From the NCBI RefSeq assembly GCF_003261055.1, contig NZ_CP030073.1:6448001-6512000 (forward strand): 64,000 bases of DNA, read 5' to 3'. Both the position numbers and the translations under genes were made by a program. Below the pieces are notes generated by a model that did no database searches, was not told the origin of the DNA, and worked only from the letters and a program-made list of their open reading frames with translations. Below are positions 6,578 through 17,680 of the stretch, in pieces; position 1 is the first letter of the stretch, and each line of letters starts with the position of its first letter. The stretch comes from Streptomyces cadmiisoli (GTDB lineage Bacteria > Actinomycetota > Actinomycetes > Streptomycetales > Streptomycetaceae).

Positions 6578-9500
6578 ATGCGTTCGCCGCGCCAGCCGTC
6601 CCAGCAGTCCGCGAATGGCCAGAACTGGTCGTTCATGGATGCTCGCCCTGCTGCTCAGGGTATGTACGACCCCCGCAACGAGCGTGACGCCTGTGGCGTC
6701 GGCTTCGTGGCCACCCTCACCGGCGAGGCGAGCCATGCGCTGGTCGAGCAGGCGCTCACGGTTCTGCGCAACCTCGAGCACCGCGGGGCCACAGGCTCCG
6801 AGCCGGACTCCGGAGACGGCGCCGGCATCCTGTCCCAGGTGCCCCACGCCTTCTTCCGCGAGGTGGCCGAATTCCAGCTGCCCGAGGCAGGCGCCTACGC
6901 CGTAGGCATCGCCTTCCTGCCGGAGGACGGGACGACCGAGTCCGTCTCACGGATCGAGACGATCGCCGCCGAGGAAGGCCTCAGCGTTCTCGGCTGGCGC
7001 GACGTCCCCGTCGCCCCCGAACTGCTCGGCGCCGCCGCCCGCTCCACGATGCCCGCCTTCCGGCAGATCTTCGTGGCCGACGGCTCCGCGACCCCCGTGA
7101 CCGGACTCGCCCTGGACCGCAAGGCCTTCGTGCTGCGCAAGCGCGCCGAGCGCGAGGCCGGCGTCTACTTCCCGTCGCTGTCGGCGCGGACCATCGTCTA
7201 CAAGGGCATGCTGACCACCGGCCAGCTGGAGCCCTTCTTCCCGGACCTGTCCGACCGCCGGTTCGCCTCCGCGATCGCGCTCGTGCACTCCCGGTTCTCC
7301 ACCAACACGTTCCCGTCGTGGCCCCTGGCCCACCCGTACCGCTTCGTCGCCCACAACGGCGAGATCAACACGGTCAAGGGCAACCGCAACTGGATGGTGG
7401 CCCGCGAGTCCCAGCTCAAGTCCGAGCTGTTCGGCTCCCCGGAGAAGCTGGAGCGGGTCTTCCCGATCTGCACCCCCGACGCCTCCGACTCCGCGTCCTT
7501 CGACGAGGTGCTGGAACTGGTGCACCTGGGCGGCCGCTCGCTTCCGCACGCGGTGCTGATGATGATCCCGGAGGCGTGGGAGAACCACGACTCCATGGAC
7601 CCGGCCCGGCGCGCCTTCTACCAGTACCACTCCACGATGATGGAGCCCTGGGACGGCCCGGCCTGCGTCACCTTCACCGACGGCACCCAGGTCGGCGCGG
7701 TCCTCGACCGCAACGGACTGCGCCCCGGCCGCTACTGGGTCACCGACGAGGGCCTGGTCGTCCTCGGTTCCGAGGTCGGCGTCCTGGACATCGACCCCGC
7801 GAAGGTCGTCCGCAAGGGCCGTCTCCAGCCCGGCAGGATGTTCCTCGTCGACACCGCCGAGCACCGGATCATCGAGGACGACGAGATCAAGGCCGGGCTC
7901 GCGGCGCAGATGCCGTACGAGGAGTGGCTGGAGGCCGGCGAGATCGAGCTGTCCGACCTGCCCGAGCGTGAGCACATCGTGCACACGCACGCCTCGGTCA
8001 CCCGCCGCCAGCAGACCTTCGGCTACACCGAGGAGGAGCTGCGCGTCCTCCTCGCGCCGATGGCCAAGTCCGGCGCCGAGCCGATCGGCTCGATGGGCAC
8101 CGACTCGCCGATCGCCGCCCTCTCGGAGCGCCCGCGGCTGCTGTTCGACTACTTCACCCAGCTGTTCGCGCAGGTCACCAACCCGCCGCTGGACGCGATC
8201 CGCGAGGAGCTGGTGACGTCCCTGCGCTCGTCCCTCGGCCCGCAGGGCAACCTGCTGGAGCCGACGGCCGCGTCCTGTCGCAGCGTCGTCCTGCCCTTCC
8301 CGGTGATCGACAACGACGAGCTGGCCAAGCTCATCCACATCAACGCCGACGGCGACATGCCCGGCATGAAGGCCGCGACCCTCTCCGGCCTCTACCGGGT
8401 CGGCGGCGGCGGTGACACGCTCGCCGCGCGCATCGAGGAGATCTGCGCCGAGACCGACGCCGCCATCGAGAACGGCGCCCGGCTGATCGTCCTGTCCGAC
8501 CGGCACTCCGACGCCGAGCACGCTCCGATCCCGTCGCTGCTGCTCACCGCGGCCGTCCACCACCACCTCATCCGCACCAAGCAGCGCACCCAGGTGGGCC
8601 TGCTGGTCGAGGCCGGCGACGTCCGCGAGGTCCACCACATCGCCCTGCTCATCGGCTACGGCGCCGCCGCGGTCAACCCCTACCTGGCGATGGAGTCGGT
8701 CGAGGACCTGGTCCGCGCGGGCACCTTCCTGCCCGGCGTGGAGCCCGAGCAGGCCATCCGCAACCTGATCTACGCCCTCGGCAAGGGCGTCCTGAAGGTG
8801 ATGTCCAAGATGGGCATCTCGACGGTCGCGTCCTACCGCGGCGCCCAGGTCTTCGAGGCCGTCGGCCTCGACGAGGGCTTCGTGGAGAAGTACTTCAACG
8901 GCACCGCCACCAAGATCGGCGGCGTCGGCATCGACGTCGTCGCCCAGGAGGTCGCCGCCCGGCACGCCAAGGCCTACCCGGCCTCCGGCATCGCCCCGGC
9001 GCACCGCGCCCTGGACATCGGCGGCGAGTACCAGTGGCGCCGCGAGGGCGAGCCGCACCTGTTCGACCCGGAGACGGTCTTCCGCCTCCAGCACTCCACG
9101 CGCAGCGGCCGCTACGACATCTTCAAGAAGTACACCGAGCGTGTGAACGAGCAGTCCGAGCGGCTGATGACGCTGCGCGGCATGTTCGGCTTCACCTCCG
9201 ACCGCCCGCCGATCCCGATCGACGAGGTCGAGCCGGTCTCCGAGATCGTCAAGCGGTTCTCCACCGGCGCCATGTCGTACGGCTCCATCTCCAAGGAGGC
9301 GCACGAGACCCTCGCCATCGCCATGAACCAGCTGGGCGGCAAGTCCAACACCGGTGAGGGCGGCGAGGACCCGGAGCGCCTGTACGACCCGGCGCGCCGT
9401 TCGTCGATCAAGCAGGTCGCCTCCGGCCGGTTCGGTGTGACCAGCGAGTACCTCGTCAACGCCGACGACATCCAGATCAAGATGGCCCAGGGCGCCAAGC

Positions 9501-11182
9501 CCGGCGAGGGCGGTCAGCTGCCCGGCCACAAGGTGTACCCGTGGGTGGCCAAGACCCGGCACTCGACGCCGGGCGTGGGGCTCATCTCCCCGCCGCCGCA
9601 CCACGACATCTACTCCATCGAGGATCTGGCCCAGCTGATCCACGACCTGAAGAACGCCAACCCGCAGGCGCGGATCCACGTGAAGCTGGTCTCCGAGGTC
9701 GGCGTCGGCACGGTCGCCGCGGGTGTGTCCAAGGCGCACGCCGACGTGGTGCTCATCTCCGGTCACGACGGCGGCACGGGCGCCTCCCCGCTGACGTCGC
9801 TCAAGCACGCCGGCGGCCCCTGGGAGCTGGGTCTCGCCGAGACCCAGCAGACACTGCTGCTGAACGGCCTGCGCGACCGGATCGTCGTCCAGACCGACGG
9901 TCAGCTGAAGACCGGCCGCGACGTCGTGATCGCGGCGCTGCTCGGCGCCGAGGAGTTCGGTTTCGCGACCGCGCCGCTCGTCGTGTCCGGCTGCGTCATG
10001 ATGCGCGTCTGCCACCTGGACACCTGCCCGGTCGGCATCGCCACGCAGAACCCGACGCTGCGCAGCCGCTTCACCGGCAAGGCCGAGTTCGTCGTGAACT
10101 ACTTCCGGTTCATCGCCGAGGAGGTCCGCGAGATCCTGGCGGAGCTGGGCTTCCGCTCCATCGAGGAGGCCGTCGGCCGCGCCGAGACGCTGGACGTCAC
10201 CCGGGCCGTCGACCACTGGAAGGCACAGGGCCTGGACCTGGCGCCGCTGTTCCACGTGCCCGAACTGCCCGAGGGCGCCGTGCGCCACCAGGTGGTCGAG
10301 CAGGACCACGGTCTGGAGAAGGCGCTCGACAACGAGCTGATCAAGCTCGCCGCCGACGCCCTGGCCGCGGACAGCGCCACCGACGCCCAGCCGGTGCGCG
10401 CCCAGGTCGCCATCCGCAACATCAACCGCACGGTCGGCACGATGCTCGGCCACGAGGTGACGAAGAAGTTCGGCGGAGCAGGCCTGCCCGACGACACCAT
10501 CGACGTCACCTTCACCGGCTCCGCCGGCCAGTCCTTCGGCGCCTTCGTGCCGCGCGGTGTCACGCTGCGCCTGGAGGGCGACGCCAACGACTACGTCGGC
10601 AAGGGCCTGTCCGGCGGCCGGATCGTGGTCCGCCCGGACCGGGGCGCCGACCACCTCGCCGAGTTCAGCGTCATCGCGGGCAACACCCTCGCCTACGGCG
10701 CGACCGGCGGCGAGATGTTCCTGCGCGGCAAGGTCGGCGAGCGCTTCTGCGTCCGCAACTCCGGCGCGCTGGTGGTCTCCGAGGGCGTGGGCGACCACGG
10801 CTGCGAGTACATGACGGGCGGCCACGCGGTCGTCCTCGGTGAGACGGGACGCAACTTCGCGGCCGGTATGTCCGGCGGAGTCGCGTACGTCGTCGACCTG
10901 AACCGCGACAACGTCAACGTCGGCAACCTCGACGCGATCGAGCCCCTGTCGGACGACGACCGGCAGTGGCTGCACGACGCGGTGCGCCGGCACGCCGAGG
11001 AGACCGGTTCGACGGTCGCCGAGAAGCTCCTCGCGGAGTGGGCCGTGTCCGTGGAGCGCTTCAGCAAGATCATCCCCAGCACGTACAAGGCAGTGCTCGC
11101 CGCCAAGGACGCCGCCGAGCGAGACGGTCTCTCCGAGTCCGAGATCACCGAGAAGATGATGGAGGCGGCGGTCAATGGCTGA
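6578..11182 (+). CDS. gltB: Glutamate synthase (NADPH) large subunit
   Basis: The large subunit releases ammonia from glutamine and adds it to 2-oxoglutarate, giving two glutamates. The protein has 1534 residues, the usual size. The class II glutaminase nucleophile is the Cys in [15 protein letters not shown] (Cys39), so 38 residues are removed as a propeptide. The central domain, the FMN (beta/alpha)8 barrel ([20 protein letters not shown]) and the C-terminal beta-helix rich in GG repeats follow. The 3Fe-4S ligands are C-x5-C-x4-C (Cys1139, 1145, 1150) in [18 protein letters not shown] at 6578 is preferred for its GGGAGA binding site; ATG at 6557 is also in frame. The stop overlaps gltD by 8 bases. 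Confidence 0.97.
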   Translation: MRSPRQPSQQSANGQNWSFMDARPAAQGMYDPRNERDACGVGFVATLTGEASHALVEQALTVLRNLEHRGATGSEPDSGDGAGILSQVPHAFFREVAEFQLPEAGAYAVGIAFLPEDGTTESVSRIETIAAEEGLSVLGWRDVPVAPELLGAAARSTMPAFRQIFVADGSATPVTGLALDRKAFVLRKRAEREAGVYFPSLSARTIVYKGMLTTGQLEPFFPDLSDRRFASAIALVHSRFSTNTFPSWPLAHPYRFVAHNGEINTVKGNRNWMVARESQLKSELFGSPEKLERVFPICTPDASDSASFDEVLELVHLGGRSLPHAVLMMIPEAWENHDSMDPARRAFYQYHSTMMEPWDGPACVTFTDGTQVGAVLDRNGLRPGRYWVTDEGLVVLGSEVGVLDIDPAKVVRKGRLQPGRMFLVDTAEHRIIEDDEIKAGLAAQMPYEEWLEAGEIELSDLPEREHIVHTHASVTRRQQTFGYTEEELRVLLAPMAKSGAEPIGSMGTDSPIAALSERPRLLFDYFTQLFAQVTNPPLDAIREELVTSLRSSLGPQGNLLEPTAASCRSVVLPFPVIDNDELAKLIHINADGDMPGMKAATLSGLYRVGGGGDTLAARIEEICAETDAAIENGARLIVLSDRHSDAEHAPIPSLLLTAAVHHHLIRTKQRTQVGLLVEAGDVREVHHIALLIGYGAAAVNPYLAMESVEDLVRAGTFLPGVEPEQAIRNLIYALGKGVLKVMSKMGISTVASYRGAQVFEAVGLDEGFVEKYFNGTATKIGGVGIDVVAQEVAARHAKAYPASGIAPAHRALDIGGEYQWRREGEPHLFDPETVFRLQHSTRSGRYDIFKKYTERVNEQSERLMTLRGMFGFTSDRPPIPIDEVEPVSEIVKRFSTGAMSYGSISKEAHETLAIAMNQLGGKSNTGEGGEDPERLYDPARRSSIKQVASGRFGVTSEYLVNADDIQIKMAQGAKPGEGGQLPGHKVYPWVAKTRHSTPGVGLISPPPHHDIYSIEDLAQLIHDLKNANPQARIHVKLVSEVGVGTVAAGVSKAHADVVLISGHDGGTGASPLTSLKHAGGPWELGLAETQQTLLLNGLRDRIVVQTDGQLKTGRDVVIAALLGAEEFGFATAPLVVSGCVMMRVCHLDTCPVGIATQNPTLRSRFTGKAEFVVNYFRFIAEEVREILAELGFRSIEEAVGRAETLDVTRAVDHWKAQGLDLAPLFHVPELPEGAVRHQVVEQDHGLEKALDNELIKLAADALAADSATDAQPVRAQVAIRNINRTVGTMLGHEVTKKFGGAGLPDDTIDVTFTGSAGQSFGAFVPRGVTLRLEGDANDYVGKGLSGGRIVVRPDRGADHLAEFSVIAGNTLAYGATGGEMFLRGKVGERFCVRNSGALVVSEGVGDHGCEYMTGGHAVVLGETGRNFAAGMSGGVAYVVDLNRDNVNVGNLDAIEPLSDDDRQWLHDAVRRHAEETGSTVAEKLLAEWAVSVERFSKIIPSTYKAVLAAKDAAERDGLSESEITEKMMEAAVNG

Positions 11183-12638
11183 CCCGAAGGGCTTTTTGAA
11201 CCACGGCCGTGAGGTCGCCACGTCCCGTCCCGTCGAGGAGCGCGTCAAGGACTGGAACGAGGTCTACGTCCCCGGCTCGCTGCTGCCGATCATCAGCAAG
11301 CAGGCCGGCCGGTGCATGGACTGCGGCATCCCGTTCTGCCACAACGGCTGTCCGCTCGGGAACCTGATCCCCGAGTGGAACGACTACGCGTACCGCGAGG
11401 ACTGGGCCGCCGCCTCCGAGCGCCTGCACGCCACGAACAACTTCCCGGAGTTCACCGGCCGTCTGTGCCCGGCCCCGTGCGAGTCCGCGTGCGTCCTCGG
11501 CATCAACCAGCCCGCCGTCACGATCAAGAACGTCGAAGTGGCGATCATCGACAAGGCGTGGGAGACCGGTGACGTCGCCCCGCAGGCGCCCGAGCGCCTG
11601 TCCGGCAAGACGGTCGCGGTCATCGGCTCGGGCCCGGCGGGCCTGGCGGCCGCCCAGCAGCTGACGCGGGCGGGTCACACCGTCGCCGTCTACGAGCGGG
11701 CGGACCGTGTCGGAGGCCTCCTGCGCTACGGCATCCCCGAGTTCAAGATGGAGAAGCGGCACATCAACCGGCGTATCGAGCAGATGCGCGCGGAGGGCAC
11801 CCGCTTTCGCACCGGCATCGAGATCGGCCGTGACCTGAAGGCGACCGACCTGCGCAAGCGGTACGACGCGGTGGTCATCGCCGCCGGCGCCACCACCGCC
11901 CGCGACCTCCCGGTCCCCGGCCGCGAACTCACCGGCATCCACCAGGCGATGGAGTACCTGCCGCTGGCCAACAAGGTGCAGGAGGGCGACTACGTCACCG
12001 CGCCGATCTCGGCCGAGGGCAAGCACGTCGTCGTCATCGGCGGCGGCGACACGGGCGCCGACTGCGTGGGCACCGCCCACCGCCAGGGCGCGGCCTCCGT
12101 GACGCAGCTGGAGATCATGCCCCGCCCGGGCGACGAGCGGAACACGGCCGTGCAGCCGTGGCCGACCTTCCCGATGCTGTACAAGGTGACCTCGGCGCAC
12201 GAGGAGGGCGGCGAGCGGGTCTACTCCGTCTCGACGACCCACTTCGAGGGCGACGAGGAGGGCAACGTCCAGTGGCTGCACCTCACCGAGGTGGAGTTCG
12301 TGGACGGCCGCCCGACGCCGCAGCCGGGCAGCGAGCGCAAGATCCCCGCCCAGCTGGTCACCCTCGCGATGGGCTTCACCGGCCCCGACCGGGAGAACGG
12401 CCTGGTCGACCAGTTCGGCCTGGACCTGGACGAGCGCGGCAACGTCGCCCGCGACGCCGACTTCCAGACCAATGTGCCGGGCGTGTTCGTGGCCGGTGAC
12501 GCCGGCCGCGGCCAGTCCCTGATCGTGTGGGCGATCGCGGAGGGCCGCTCGGCCGCCCGCGGCGTCGACCGCTTCCTGACCGGTGCCAGCGACCTGCCGG
12601 CCCCGATCCGCCCGACGGACCGCTCTCTGACGGTCTGA
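11175..12638 (+). CDS. gltD: Glutamate synthase (NADPH) small subunit
   Basis: The 487-residue electron-input subunit of glutamate synthase passes electrons from NADPH through FAD and iron-sulfur clusters to GltB. The N-terminal cysteine cluster [18 protein letters not shown] (about 45-62) and [13 protein letters not shown] (about 97-109) bind two 4Fe-4S centres. The FAD fold is [17 protein letters not shown] (about 149-165) and the NADPH fold is [15 protein letters not shown] (about 286-300). A late [23 protein letters not shown] segment closes the FAD site. ATG overlaps the gltB stop, so the subunits are translationally coupled. A strong hairpin follows the stop. Expected co-regulation with gltB from the upstream region. 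Confidence 0.97.
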   Translation: MADPKGFLNHGREVATSRPVEERVKDWNEVYVPGSLLPIISKQAGRCMDCGIPFCHNGCPLGNLIPEWNDYAYREDWAAASERLHATNNFPEFTGRLCPAPCESACVLGINQPAVTIKNVEVAIIDKAWETGDVAPQAPERLSGKTVAVIGSGPAGLAAAQQLTRAGHTVAVYERADRVGGLLRYGIPEFKMEKRHINRRIEQMRAEGTRFRTGIEIGRDLKATDLRKRYDAVVIAAGATTARDLPVPGRELTGIHQAMEYLPLANKVQEGDYVTAPISAEGKHVVVIGGGDTGADCVGTAHRQGAASVTQLEIMPRPGDERNTAVQPWPTFPMLYKVTSAHEEGGERVYSVSTTHFEGDEEGNVQWLHLTEVEFVDGRPTPQPGSERKIPAQLVTLAMGFTGPDRENGLVDQFGLDLDERGNVARDADFQTNVPGVFVAGDAGRGQSLIVWAIAEGRSAARGVDRFLTGASDLPAPIRPTDRSLTV

Positions 12639-12678
12639 TCCGGCACCGAACGTCCCGTACAACGGCGTACGGAACGCG

Positions 12679-12725
12679 GACGGCGCCCGCCCCAGTCCCC
12701 GACCGGACGCTGGGCGGGCGCCGTC
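12679..12725. terminator. Bidirectional terminator between gltD and the rhomboid gene
   Basis: GACGGCGCCCGCCC (12679-12692) pairs perfectly with GGGCGGGCGCCGTC (12712-12725) across a 19-base loop. It sits between two convergent genes and can serve both. Confidence 0.8.
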
Positions 12726-12732
12726 GCATGTC

Positions 12733-13659
12733 TCAGGCGAGGGCCGCGGCCTTCCAGACCGCCAGGGCCACGAGCAGCGCCAGCAGCCCGGCGCAGGCGC
12801 CCGCCTGCACCCAGGACCGCCGTGCGCGGGGGGCGTAGGCGTACGCCGCGGTCACCGCGAGGCCCGCCAGCAGCCCGCCGAGGTGCCCCTGCCAGGACGT
12901 CAGGCCCGCCGAGATCAGCAGCCACAGCAGCAGGCCCGCCATGAAGCGGTTGACCTGGTTCAGGTGGGCGCCCAGCCGGCGGGAGACGACGTAGTACGCG
13001 GCGCCGAGGCCGAACAGCGCGCCGGACGCGCCGACGGTGAGGGAGTCGGGGGCGAGCAGCAGGACGAGGACCGAACCGCCGAGCGCGGACAGCAGGTAGA
13101 GGGCGGCGAAGCGGAGCGGGCCGAGCTGCGCCTCCATCTGCCGGCCGAGGTTCCACAGCACGGCCATGTTCATCACGATGTGCAGGATCCCGAAGGTGCC
13201 CTCGGTGGGCGGCAGATGGAGGAAGGCGCCGGTCAGCAGGCGGTACCACTCCCCGCCGACGACGCCCTCGGCCGAGAAGCCGGGCGGGTGCACCGCCTGC
13301 CACACGTAGTGCCCGCCGTCCGGCCCGGCGAGGCCGGCGCCCAGCATCCCGAACCGGTCCACGATCTCCGGCCGCACCAACTCGGCCACATAGGCGAGGA
13401 CGTTGAGCGCGAGCAGGGCGTACGTCACCGCGGGCACGGTGGTGATCCGGCCGCCGAACGCGGTCCGCGCCTGCCGTACCGAGCGGGCACCCTCCCTCAC
13501 GCACTCCGGGCAGTGGTGGCCGACGGCCGCCTCCCGCATGCAGTCGGGGCATATGTACCGGTCGCAGCGGGTGCAGCGGACATGGCACTCGACCTTGGTG
13601 TGGCGGTAGCAGGTGGTGACGGTGGACTCTGGTTCCACGGCCGGCTCCTCGAAGGGCAT
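12733..13659 (-). CDS. Rhomboid family intramembrane serine protease with N-terminal zinc-finger-like module
   Basis: A 308-residue membrane protein that would cleave other membrane proteins within the bilayer. The catalytic serine is S212 in GASGALFG and the histidine H259 in WQGHLGGLLAG. HIVMNMAVLWNLG (about 160-172) is the conserved HxxxN segment. About six hydrophobic helices lie between residues 75 and 305. Residues 17-53 hold a Cys/His-rich module (CYRHTKVECHVRC, CDRYICPDC, HHCPEC) resembling a B-box zinc finger, a recurrent arrangement in actinobacterial rhomboids. ATG at 13659 is the only convincing start, though no clear ribosome binding site precedes it. It converges on gltD. Substrate unknown. 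Confidence 0.9.
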   Translation of the reverse strand: MPFEEPAVEPESTVTTCYRHTKVECHVRCTRCDRYICPDCMREAAVGHHCPECVREGARSVRQARTAFGGRITTVPAVTYALLALNVLAYVAELVRPEIVDRFGMLGAGLAGPDGGHYVWQAVHPPGFSAEGVVGGEWYRLLTGAFLHLPPTEGTFGILHIVMNMAVLWNLGRQMEAQLGPLRFAALYLLSALGGSVLVLLLAPDSLTVGASGALFGLGAAYYVVSRRLGAHLNQVNRFMAGLLLWLLISAGLTSWQGHLGGLLAGLAVTAAYAYAPRARRSWVQAGACAGLLALLVALAVWKAAALA

Positions 13660-13937
13660 GGGACGGACGGTGAGCCGGCGGGGCGGCGGCGAACAAAATA
13701 GCGAACGCCGCTGTACGGCGGCGGAGGCGGGGCGGACCGGCGTGCGGATCGCGGCCGGACAGGGGCGCCCGCGCGAGGCCGGCCGCCACCGGACCGGCCC
13801 GGAGCCATGGCGTCGGGCGTTCGGCAACTCCGGTTCCCTCCAGGCCGGTTCGGGCCCGCGGGCGCGGCTCGCACCGTTGGCTTCGGCGGCCCGCCGTGTC
13901 AGGCTGTGGTCGATCCGACGGGGAGGCGACGCGGCGT

Positions 13938-15590
13938 ATGGACGAGGGCGCACGACCGGGACGAACGGCGGTGCGGGGGGAGGCGCCCGCGGGCCGGGGC
14001 GAGCGGATCGCCGACTGGGCCGACGGTCGGCTCGGTGTGTACGCGCTGGCCAAGGCCAATCTGCGCAAGGTGTTCCCCGACCACTGGTCGTTCATGCTGG
14101 GCGAGGTCTGCCTCTACAGCTTCCTCGTGCTCATCCTCACCGGCGTCTACCTCACGCTGTTCTTCGAGCCGAGCGCCGCCGAGGTGGTCTACCACGGCTC
14201 GTACACGCCCCTCAACGGCGTCGTGATGACACGGGCGTTCGAGTCCACGCTGGAGATCAGTTTCGATGTGCGCGGCGGTCTGCTGATCCGGCAGATCCAC
14301 CACTGGGCCGCGCTGGTCTTCGTCGCCGGCATGCTCGTGCACATGATGCGGGTGTTCTTCACCGGCGCCTACCGCAAACCGCGCGAGATCAACTGGGTGT
14401 TCGGCTGGACCCTGCTGATGCTCGGCATCATCACCGGTCTCACCGGCTACTCCCTCCCCGACGACCTGCTCTCCGGCACCGGCATCCGCTTCGCGCAGGG
14501 CGCGATCCTGTCGGTCCCGGTGGTGGGCACGTATCTGTCGTTCTTCCTGTTCGGCGGGGAGTTCCCGGGGCACGACATCATCTCTCGGCTGTTCCCGATC
14601 CATGTGCTGCTGTTGCCCGGCATCATGCTCGGGCTGGTCGTGGCCCATCTGATCCTGGTCTTCTACCACAAGCACACCCAGTACCCGGGGCCCGGCCGCG
14701 ACGAGAAGTCCGTCGTCGGAATGCCCTTCATGCCGGTCTACATGGCCAAGGCGGGCGGCTTCTTCTTCCTCGTCTTCGGCGTGCTGGTGATCCTCGGCGG
14801 CGTCGGGCAGATCAACCCCGTGTGGGCGTTCGGCCCCTACCGTCCCGACCTGGTCACCACCGGCGCCCAGCCCGACTGGTACCTGGGCTTCTCCGAGGGC
14901 CTGATCCGGGTGATGCCGGGCTGGGAGATCAACGCCTTCGGGCACACACTGGCCCTCGGCGTCTTCATCCCGTTCTCGCTGTTCCCGCTGATCCTGGCCG
15001 CCATCGGCGTCTACCCCTTCGTCGAGGCCTGGATCACCGGTGACAGACGCGAGCACCACATACTCGACCGGCCGCGCAACGCCCCCGTCCGCACGGGGCT
15101 CGGCGTCGCCTGGCTCACCCTGTACGCCGTGTGCCTGATCGGCGGCGGCAACGACATCGTCGCCACGCATCTGCATCTGTCGATCAACGCCATCACGTGG
15201 TTCGCCCGGATCGGGTTCTTCGTCGCGCCGGTGCTCGCCTTCATCCTCACCAAGCGGATCTGCCTGGGCCTTCAGCGCCGGGACCGCGAGAAGGTCCTGC
15301 ACGGCCGGGAGACCGGCACCATCAAACGGCTGCCGCACGGCGAGTACATCGAGGTGCACGAGCCCCTCGCGCAGGACCAGCGGTTCACCCTCACCCAGCA
15401 CGAGCAGCCGGCGCCGTACGAGATCGGCCGGCGCGTCGACGCCAACGGCGTACGGCGCCGGGTCACCGTCTCGCAGCGGCTGCGCGCCCGGCTGTCGCGG
15501 GCCATGTTCGGGCCGGACAGCCGTGTTCCGAAGCCGACCCCGCAGGAGTACCGGGAGATCACCCGCGGGGACGGGCACGGGCATCGATGA
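13938..15590 (+). CDS. Cytochrome b (QcrB-type), paralogue outside a qcrCAB operon
   Basis: A 550-residue cytochrome b of the bc complex/b6f superfamily. Four haem-ligand histidines are visible: H121 and H135 in one helix (14 apart) and H222 and H237 in another (15 apart), the actinobacterial spacing. The quinol-site motif reads PDWYLGF instead of PEWY, as in other actinobacterial QcrB proteins. At least nine hydrophobic segments are present. A hydrophilic C-terminal tail of about 120 residues carries GEYIEVHEPLA, as in Streptomyces QcrB. qcrC and qcrA, normally adjacent, are absent. ATG at 13938 has GGGGAGG 11 bases upstream. Its 3' end overlaps the convergent acyl-CoA dehydrogenase by 32 bases. 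Partner proteins are unknown. Confidence 0.9.
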   Translation: MDEGARPGRTAVRGEAPAGRGERIADWADGRLGVYALAKANLRKVFPDHWSFMLGEVCLYSFLVLILTGVYLTLFFEPSAAEVVYHGSYTPLNGVVMTRAFESTLEISFDVRGGLLIRQIHHWAALVFVAGMLVHMMRVFFTGAYRKPREINWVFGWTLLMLGIITGLTGYSLPDDLLSGTGIRFAQGAILSVPVVGTYLSFFLFGGEFPGHDIISRLFPIHVLLLPGIMLGLVVAHLILVFYHKHTQYPGPGRDEKSVVGMPFMPVYMAKAGGFFFLVFGVLVILGGVGQINPVWAFGPYRPDLVTTGAQPDWYLGFSEGLIRVMPGWEINAFGHTLALGVFIPFSLFPLILAAIGVYPFVEAWITGDRREHHILDRPRNAPVRTGLGVAWLTLYAVCLIGGGNDIVATHLHLSINAITWFARIGFFVAPVLAFILTKRICLGLQRRDREKVLHGRETGTIKRLPHGEYIEVHEPLAQDQRFTLTQHEQPAPYEIGRRVDANGVRRRVTVSQRLRARLSRAMFGPDSRVPKPTPQEYREITRGDGHGHR

Positions 15591-16524
15591 CGGCCGTCCG
15601 GCAGTCGTCGGGGCTTCCCCACACGCCCCGCAGGGCGCGGGCCCGGGTCAGCCACAGCGACAGGTCGTACTCCGCGGTGTAGCCGATCGCGCCGTGCAGT
15701 TGAAGGGCCGTACGAGCGGTCGCGTACGCCGCCTCGCAGGCGGTCAGCTTGGCGGCGGCCACGTCGTCCGGACGCATCGTCAGCGCCGCGCCGAGGACGA
15801 GCGGCCGGGCGAACTCCAGCGCGATCCGCGCGTCGGCCAGCCGGTGCTTGACCGCCTGGAACGAGCCGACGGGCACACCGAACTGGGTGCGCCGTCCCAC
15901 GTGGGCGACCGTCCGGTCCAGGAGCGCCAGCCCCACTCCCAGGGCCTGCGCGGCGGTGGCGAGACGAGCCCAGGTCAGGGCGAGTCCGGCCGGCGGATCG
16001 GGGGAGAGGAGCTCGCCGCCGGGGAGCAGCCGGGTGAGCCGGCGCGACGGGTCCAGCGAGGGCCGGGCCGGGCCGTGACCGGGGGACAGACGCAGGCCGT
16101 CGGAGGCGAGGCCGAGGCGGATCTCCGCCGCGTCGCCGTCCAGTGCGAACGCCCCCTCCGGCGCCACCGTCGCCATCGTCCGTCCCGCCGCCAGCGACGG
16201 CAGGAAACGGGCGGCGAGGCCGTCGGACCCGGACAGCAGCACGGCCGCCGCGACCGTCTCCGCCAGCGGGCCCGGCACCGCGTGGCGCCCCAGCTCCACG
16301 AAGGCGAGCGCCAGTTCCACCGGACGCGGCCCGACCCCGTCGTACGCCTCCGGCACGGCGAGCGCGAAGACGCCCGCCTCGGCGAGGCGGGACCACAGCG
16401 CGCGCCCCGCCGTGTGCTCGCCGCGGCCCCAGGCGCGGACGACGGACGGCGTGTCGGCGGAGCCCAGCATCGCGTCCAGGGAGGCGGCGAAGGCCCGCTG
16501 CTCGGCGTCCGGCAGGAAGCGCAT
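15559..16524 (-). CDS. Acyl-CoA dehydrogenase, short subunit (FadE32/FadE33-like)
   Basis: A 321-residue acyl-CoA dehydrogenase-fold protein, shorter than the usual 380. It has the alpha-helical N-terminal domain (LPDAEQRAFAASLDAML), a middle beta domain, and a C-terminal helix bundle with RTQFGVPVGSFQAVKHRLAD and LQLHGAIGYTAEYDLSLWL. The GTNEIQR segment that ends typical subunits is missing. In steroid-degrading actinobacteria, short and long FadE proteins encoded side by side form alpha2beta2 enzymes. I infer the same here, with the overlapping upstream gene (TGATG overlap at 16524). Position in the KstR2-like cluster supports a role late in ring C/D breakdown. It overlaps the convergent cytochrome b gene at its 3' end. 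Confidence 0.82.
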   Translation of the reverse strand: MRFLPDAEQRAFAASLDAMLGSADTPSVVRAWGRGEHTAGRALWSRLAEAGVFALAVPEAYDGVGPRPVELALAFVELGRHAVPGPLAETVAAAVLLSGSDGLAARFLPSLAAGRTMATVAPEGAFALDGDAAEIRLGLASDGLRLSPGHGPARPSLDPSRRLTRLLPGGELLSPDPPAGLALTWARLATAAQALGVGLALLDRTVAHVGRRTQFGVPVGSFQAVKHRLADARIALEFARPLVLGAALTMRPDDVAAAKLTACEAAYATARTALQLHGAIGYTAEYDLSLWLTRARALRGVWGSPDDCRTAVIDARARPRG

Positions 16525-17663
16525 CAGCGGCGTCCCTTCGGCAGTCCCAGCAGGTGCTCGGCGACGAGATCGCGCTGGATCTCGTTCGTGCCGGCGTAGA
16601 TCGGGCCGGCGAGGGAGAAGACGTACGGCTCGGCCCACTCCGTGTCGGCGCACTCGCCCTCCGCGCCGAGCAGGTCGAGCGCGGTCTCGTGCAGCGCGAT
16701 GTCGTACTCGGACCAGAAGACCTTGTTCAGACTGGACTCCGCGCTGAGCGGCTCGCCGGCGAGGAAGCGCGCCGCCGCCGCGTAGGTGAACAACTGGTAG
16801 GCGCGGGCACCGACCAGGGCGTCCGCCACCCGGTCGCGCGCGGACCGCGGTTCGCCCCGCTCCCGCCACAGCCGGTGCAGCCGGTCCGCGGCGGCCAGGA
16901 ACCGGCCCGGGGAGCGCAGCGTCAGACCCCGCTCGTTGGCGGCCGTCGACATCGCGATCCGCCAGCCCCGGCCCGGCTCGCCGATCACGTCCTCGTCCGG
17001 GACGAAGACGCCGTCCAGGAACAGCTCGGCGAAGGCAGGCTTGCCGTCCAGCCGGCCGATGGGGCGGACCGTGACACCGGGGGCGCGCAGGTCGAACATC
17101 ACGTACGTCAGCCCCTGGTGACGCTTCGGGGTGCCGGACTCGCTGCGGAACAGACCGAAGGCGCGGTCGGCGAAGGCCGCGCGGGAGGACCAGGTCTTCT
17201 GGCCGGACAGCAGCCAGCCGCCGTCCGTGCGCACGGCGCGCGAGGTGAGGGCGGCCAGGTCCGAGCCCGCCTCCGGCTCCGACCAGGCCTGCGCCCAGAC
17301 CACCTCGCCGCTCGCCATCGGCGGCAGCACGCGCGCCCGCTGCTCCGCGCTGCCGTGCTCGAAGAGCGTCGGGGCCAGCAGACCGATGCCGTTCTGCGCG
17401 ACGCGGCCCGGGGCGCCCGCCGCGTAGTACTCCTCCTCGAAGATCAGCCACTTGACGAGGTCGACGCCCCGGCCGCCGTACTCCTCGGGCCAGGAGACCA
17501 CCGACCAGCGGTCCGCGTGCAGCCGGGCCTCCCAGGCCCGGTGCTCGGCGAAGCCCTTCTCCGTCTCCAGCGACGCGGGCGGCTCGGCGGGCACGTTGGC
17601 CCGCAGCCACCGCCTGGCCTGCGCGCGGAAGTCCTGCTGCTCGGCCGACTCGTCCAGGTCCAC
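16524..17663 (-). CDS. Acyl-CoA dehydrogenase (FadE31-like)
   Basis: A 379-residue flavoprotein that would introduce an alpha,beta double bond into a CoA thioester. The features are SWPEEYGGRGVDLVKWLIFE (about 57-76), WAQAWSEPEAGSDLAAL (about 122-138), and the C-terminal GPIYAGTNEIQRDLVAEHLL. From memory it reads closest to FadE31 of the mycobacterial KstR2 regulon, including AGAPGRVAQNGIGLLAPTLF. GTG at 17663 is preceded by GGGAG. Its stop overlaps the next gene, the short FadE subunit. Transcription starts from the divergent region that holds the KstR2-like palindrome (17681-17700), so de-repression by a steroid-derived CoA ester is expected (inference). Confidence 0.88.
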   Translation of the reverse strand: MDLDESAEQQDFRAQARRWLRANVPAEPPASLETEKGFAEHRAWEARLHADRWSVVSWPEEYGGRGVDLVKWLIFEEEYYAAGAPGRVAQNGIGLLAPTLFEHGSAEQRARVLPPMASGEVVWAQAWSEPEAGSDLAALTSRAVRTDGGWLLSGQKTWSSRAAFADRAFGLFRSESGTPKRHQGLTYVMFDLRAPGVTVRPIGRLDGKPAFAELFLDGVFVPDEDVIGEPGRGWRIAMSTAANERGLTLRSPGRFLAAADRLHRLWRERGEPRSARDRVADALVGARAYQLFTYAAAARFLAGEPLSAESSLNKVFWSEYDIALHETALDLLGAEGECADTEWAEPYVFSLAGPIYAGTNEIQRDLVAEHLLGLPKGRR

Positions 17664-17680
17664 GGTCGCCCGCTCCCTTC

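Noticed and set aside
6947..11248. A 1433-residue open frame antisense to gltB/gltD
   Set aside because: Mirror of the high-GC third-position pattern; its translation is Val/Gly/Asp/Arg/Leu-rich with no family, and the sense strand encodes an unmistakable GltB.
15559..15590. Frameshift or misassembly where cytochrome b and the acyl-CoA dehydrogenase overlap
   Set aside because: Both C-termini look natural and convergent overlaps of this size occur in Streptomyces.
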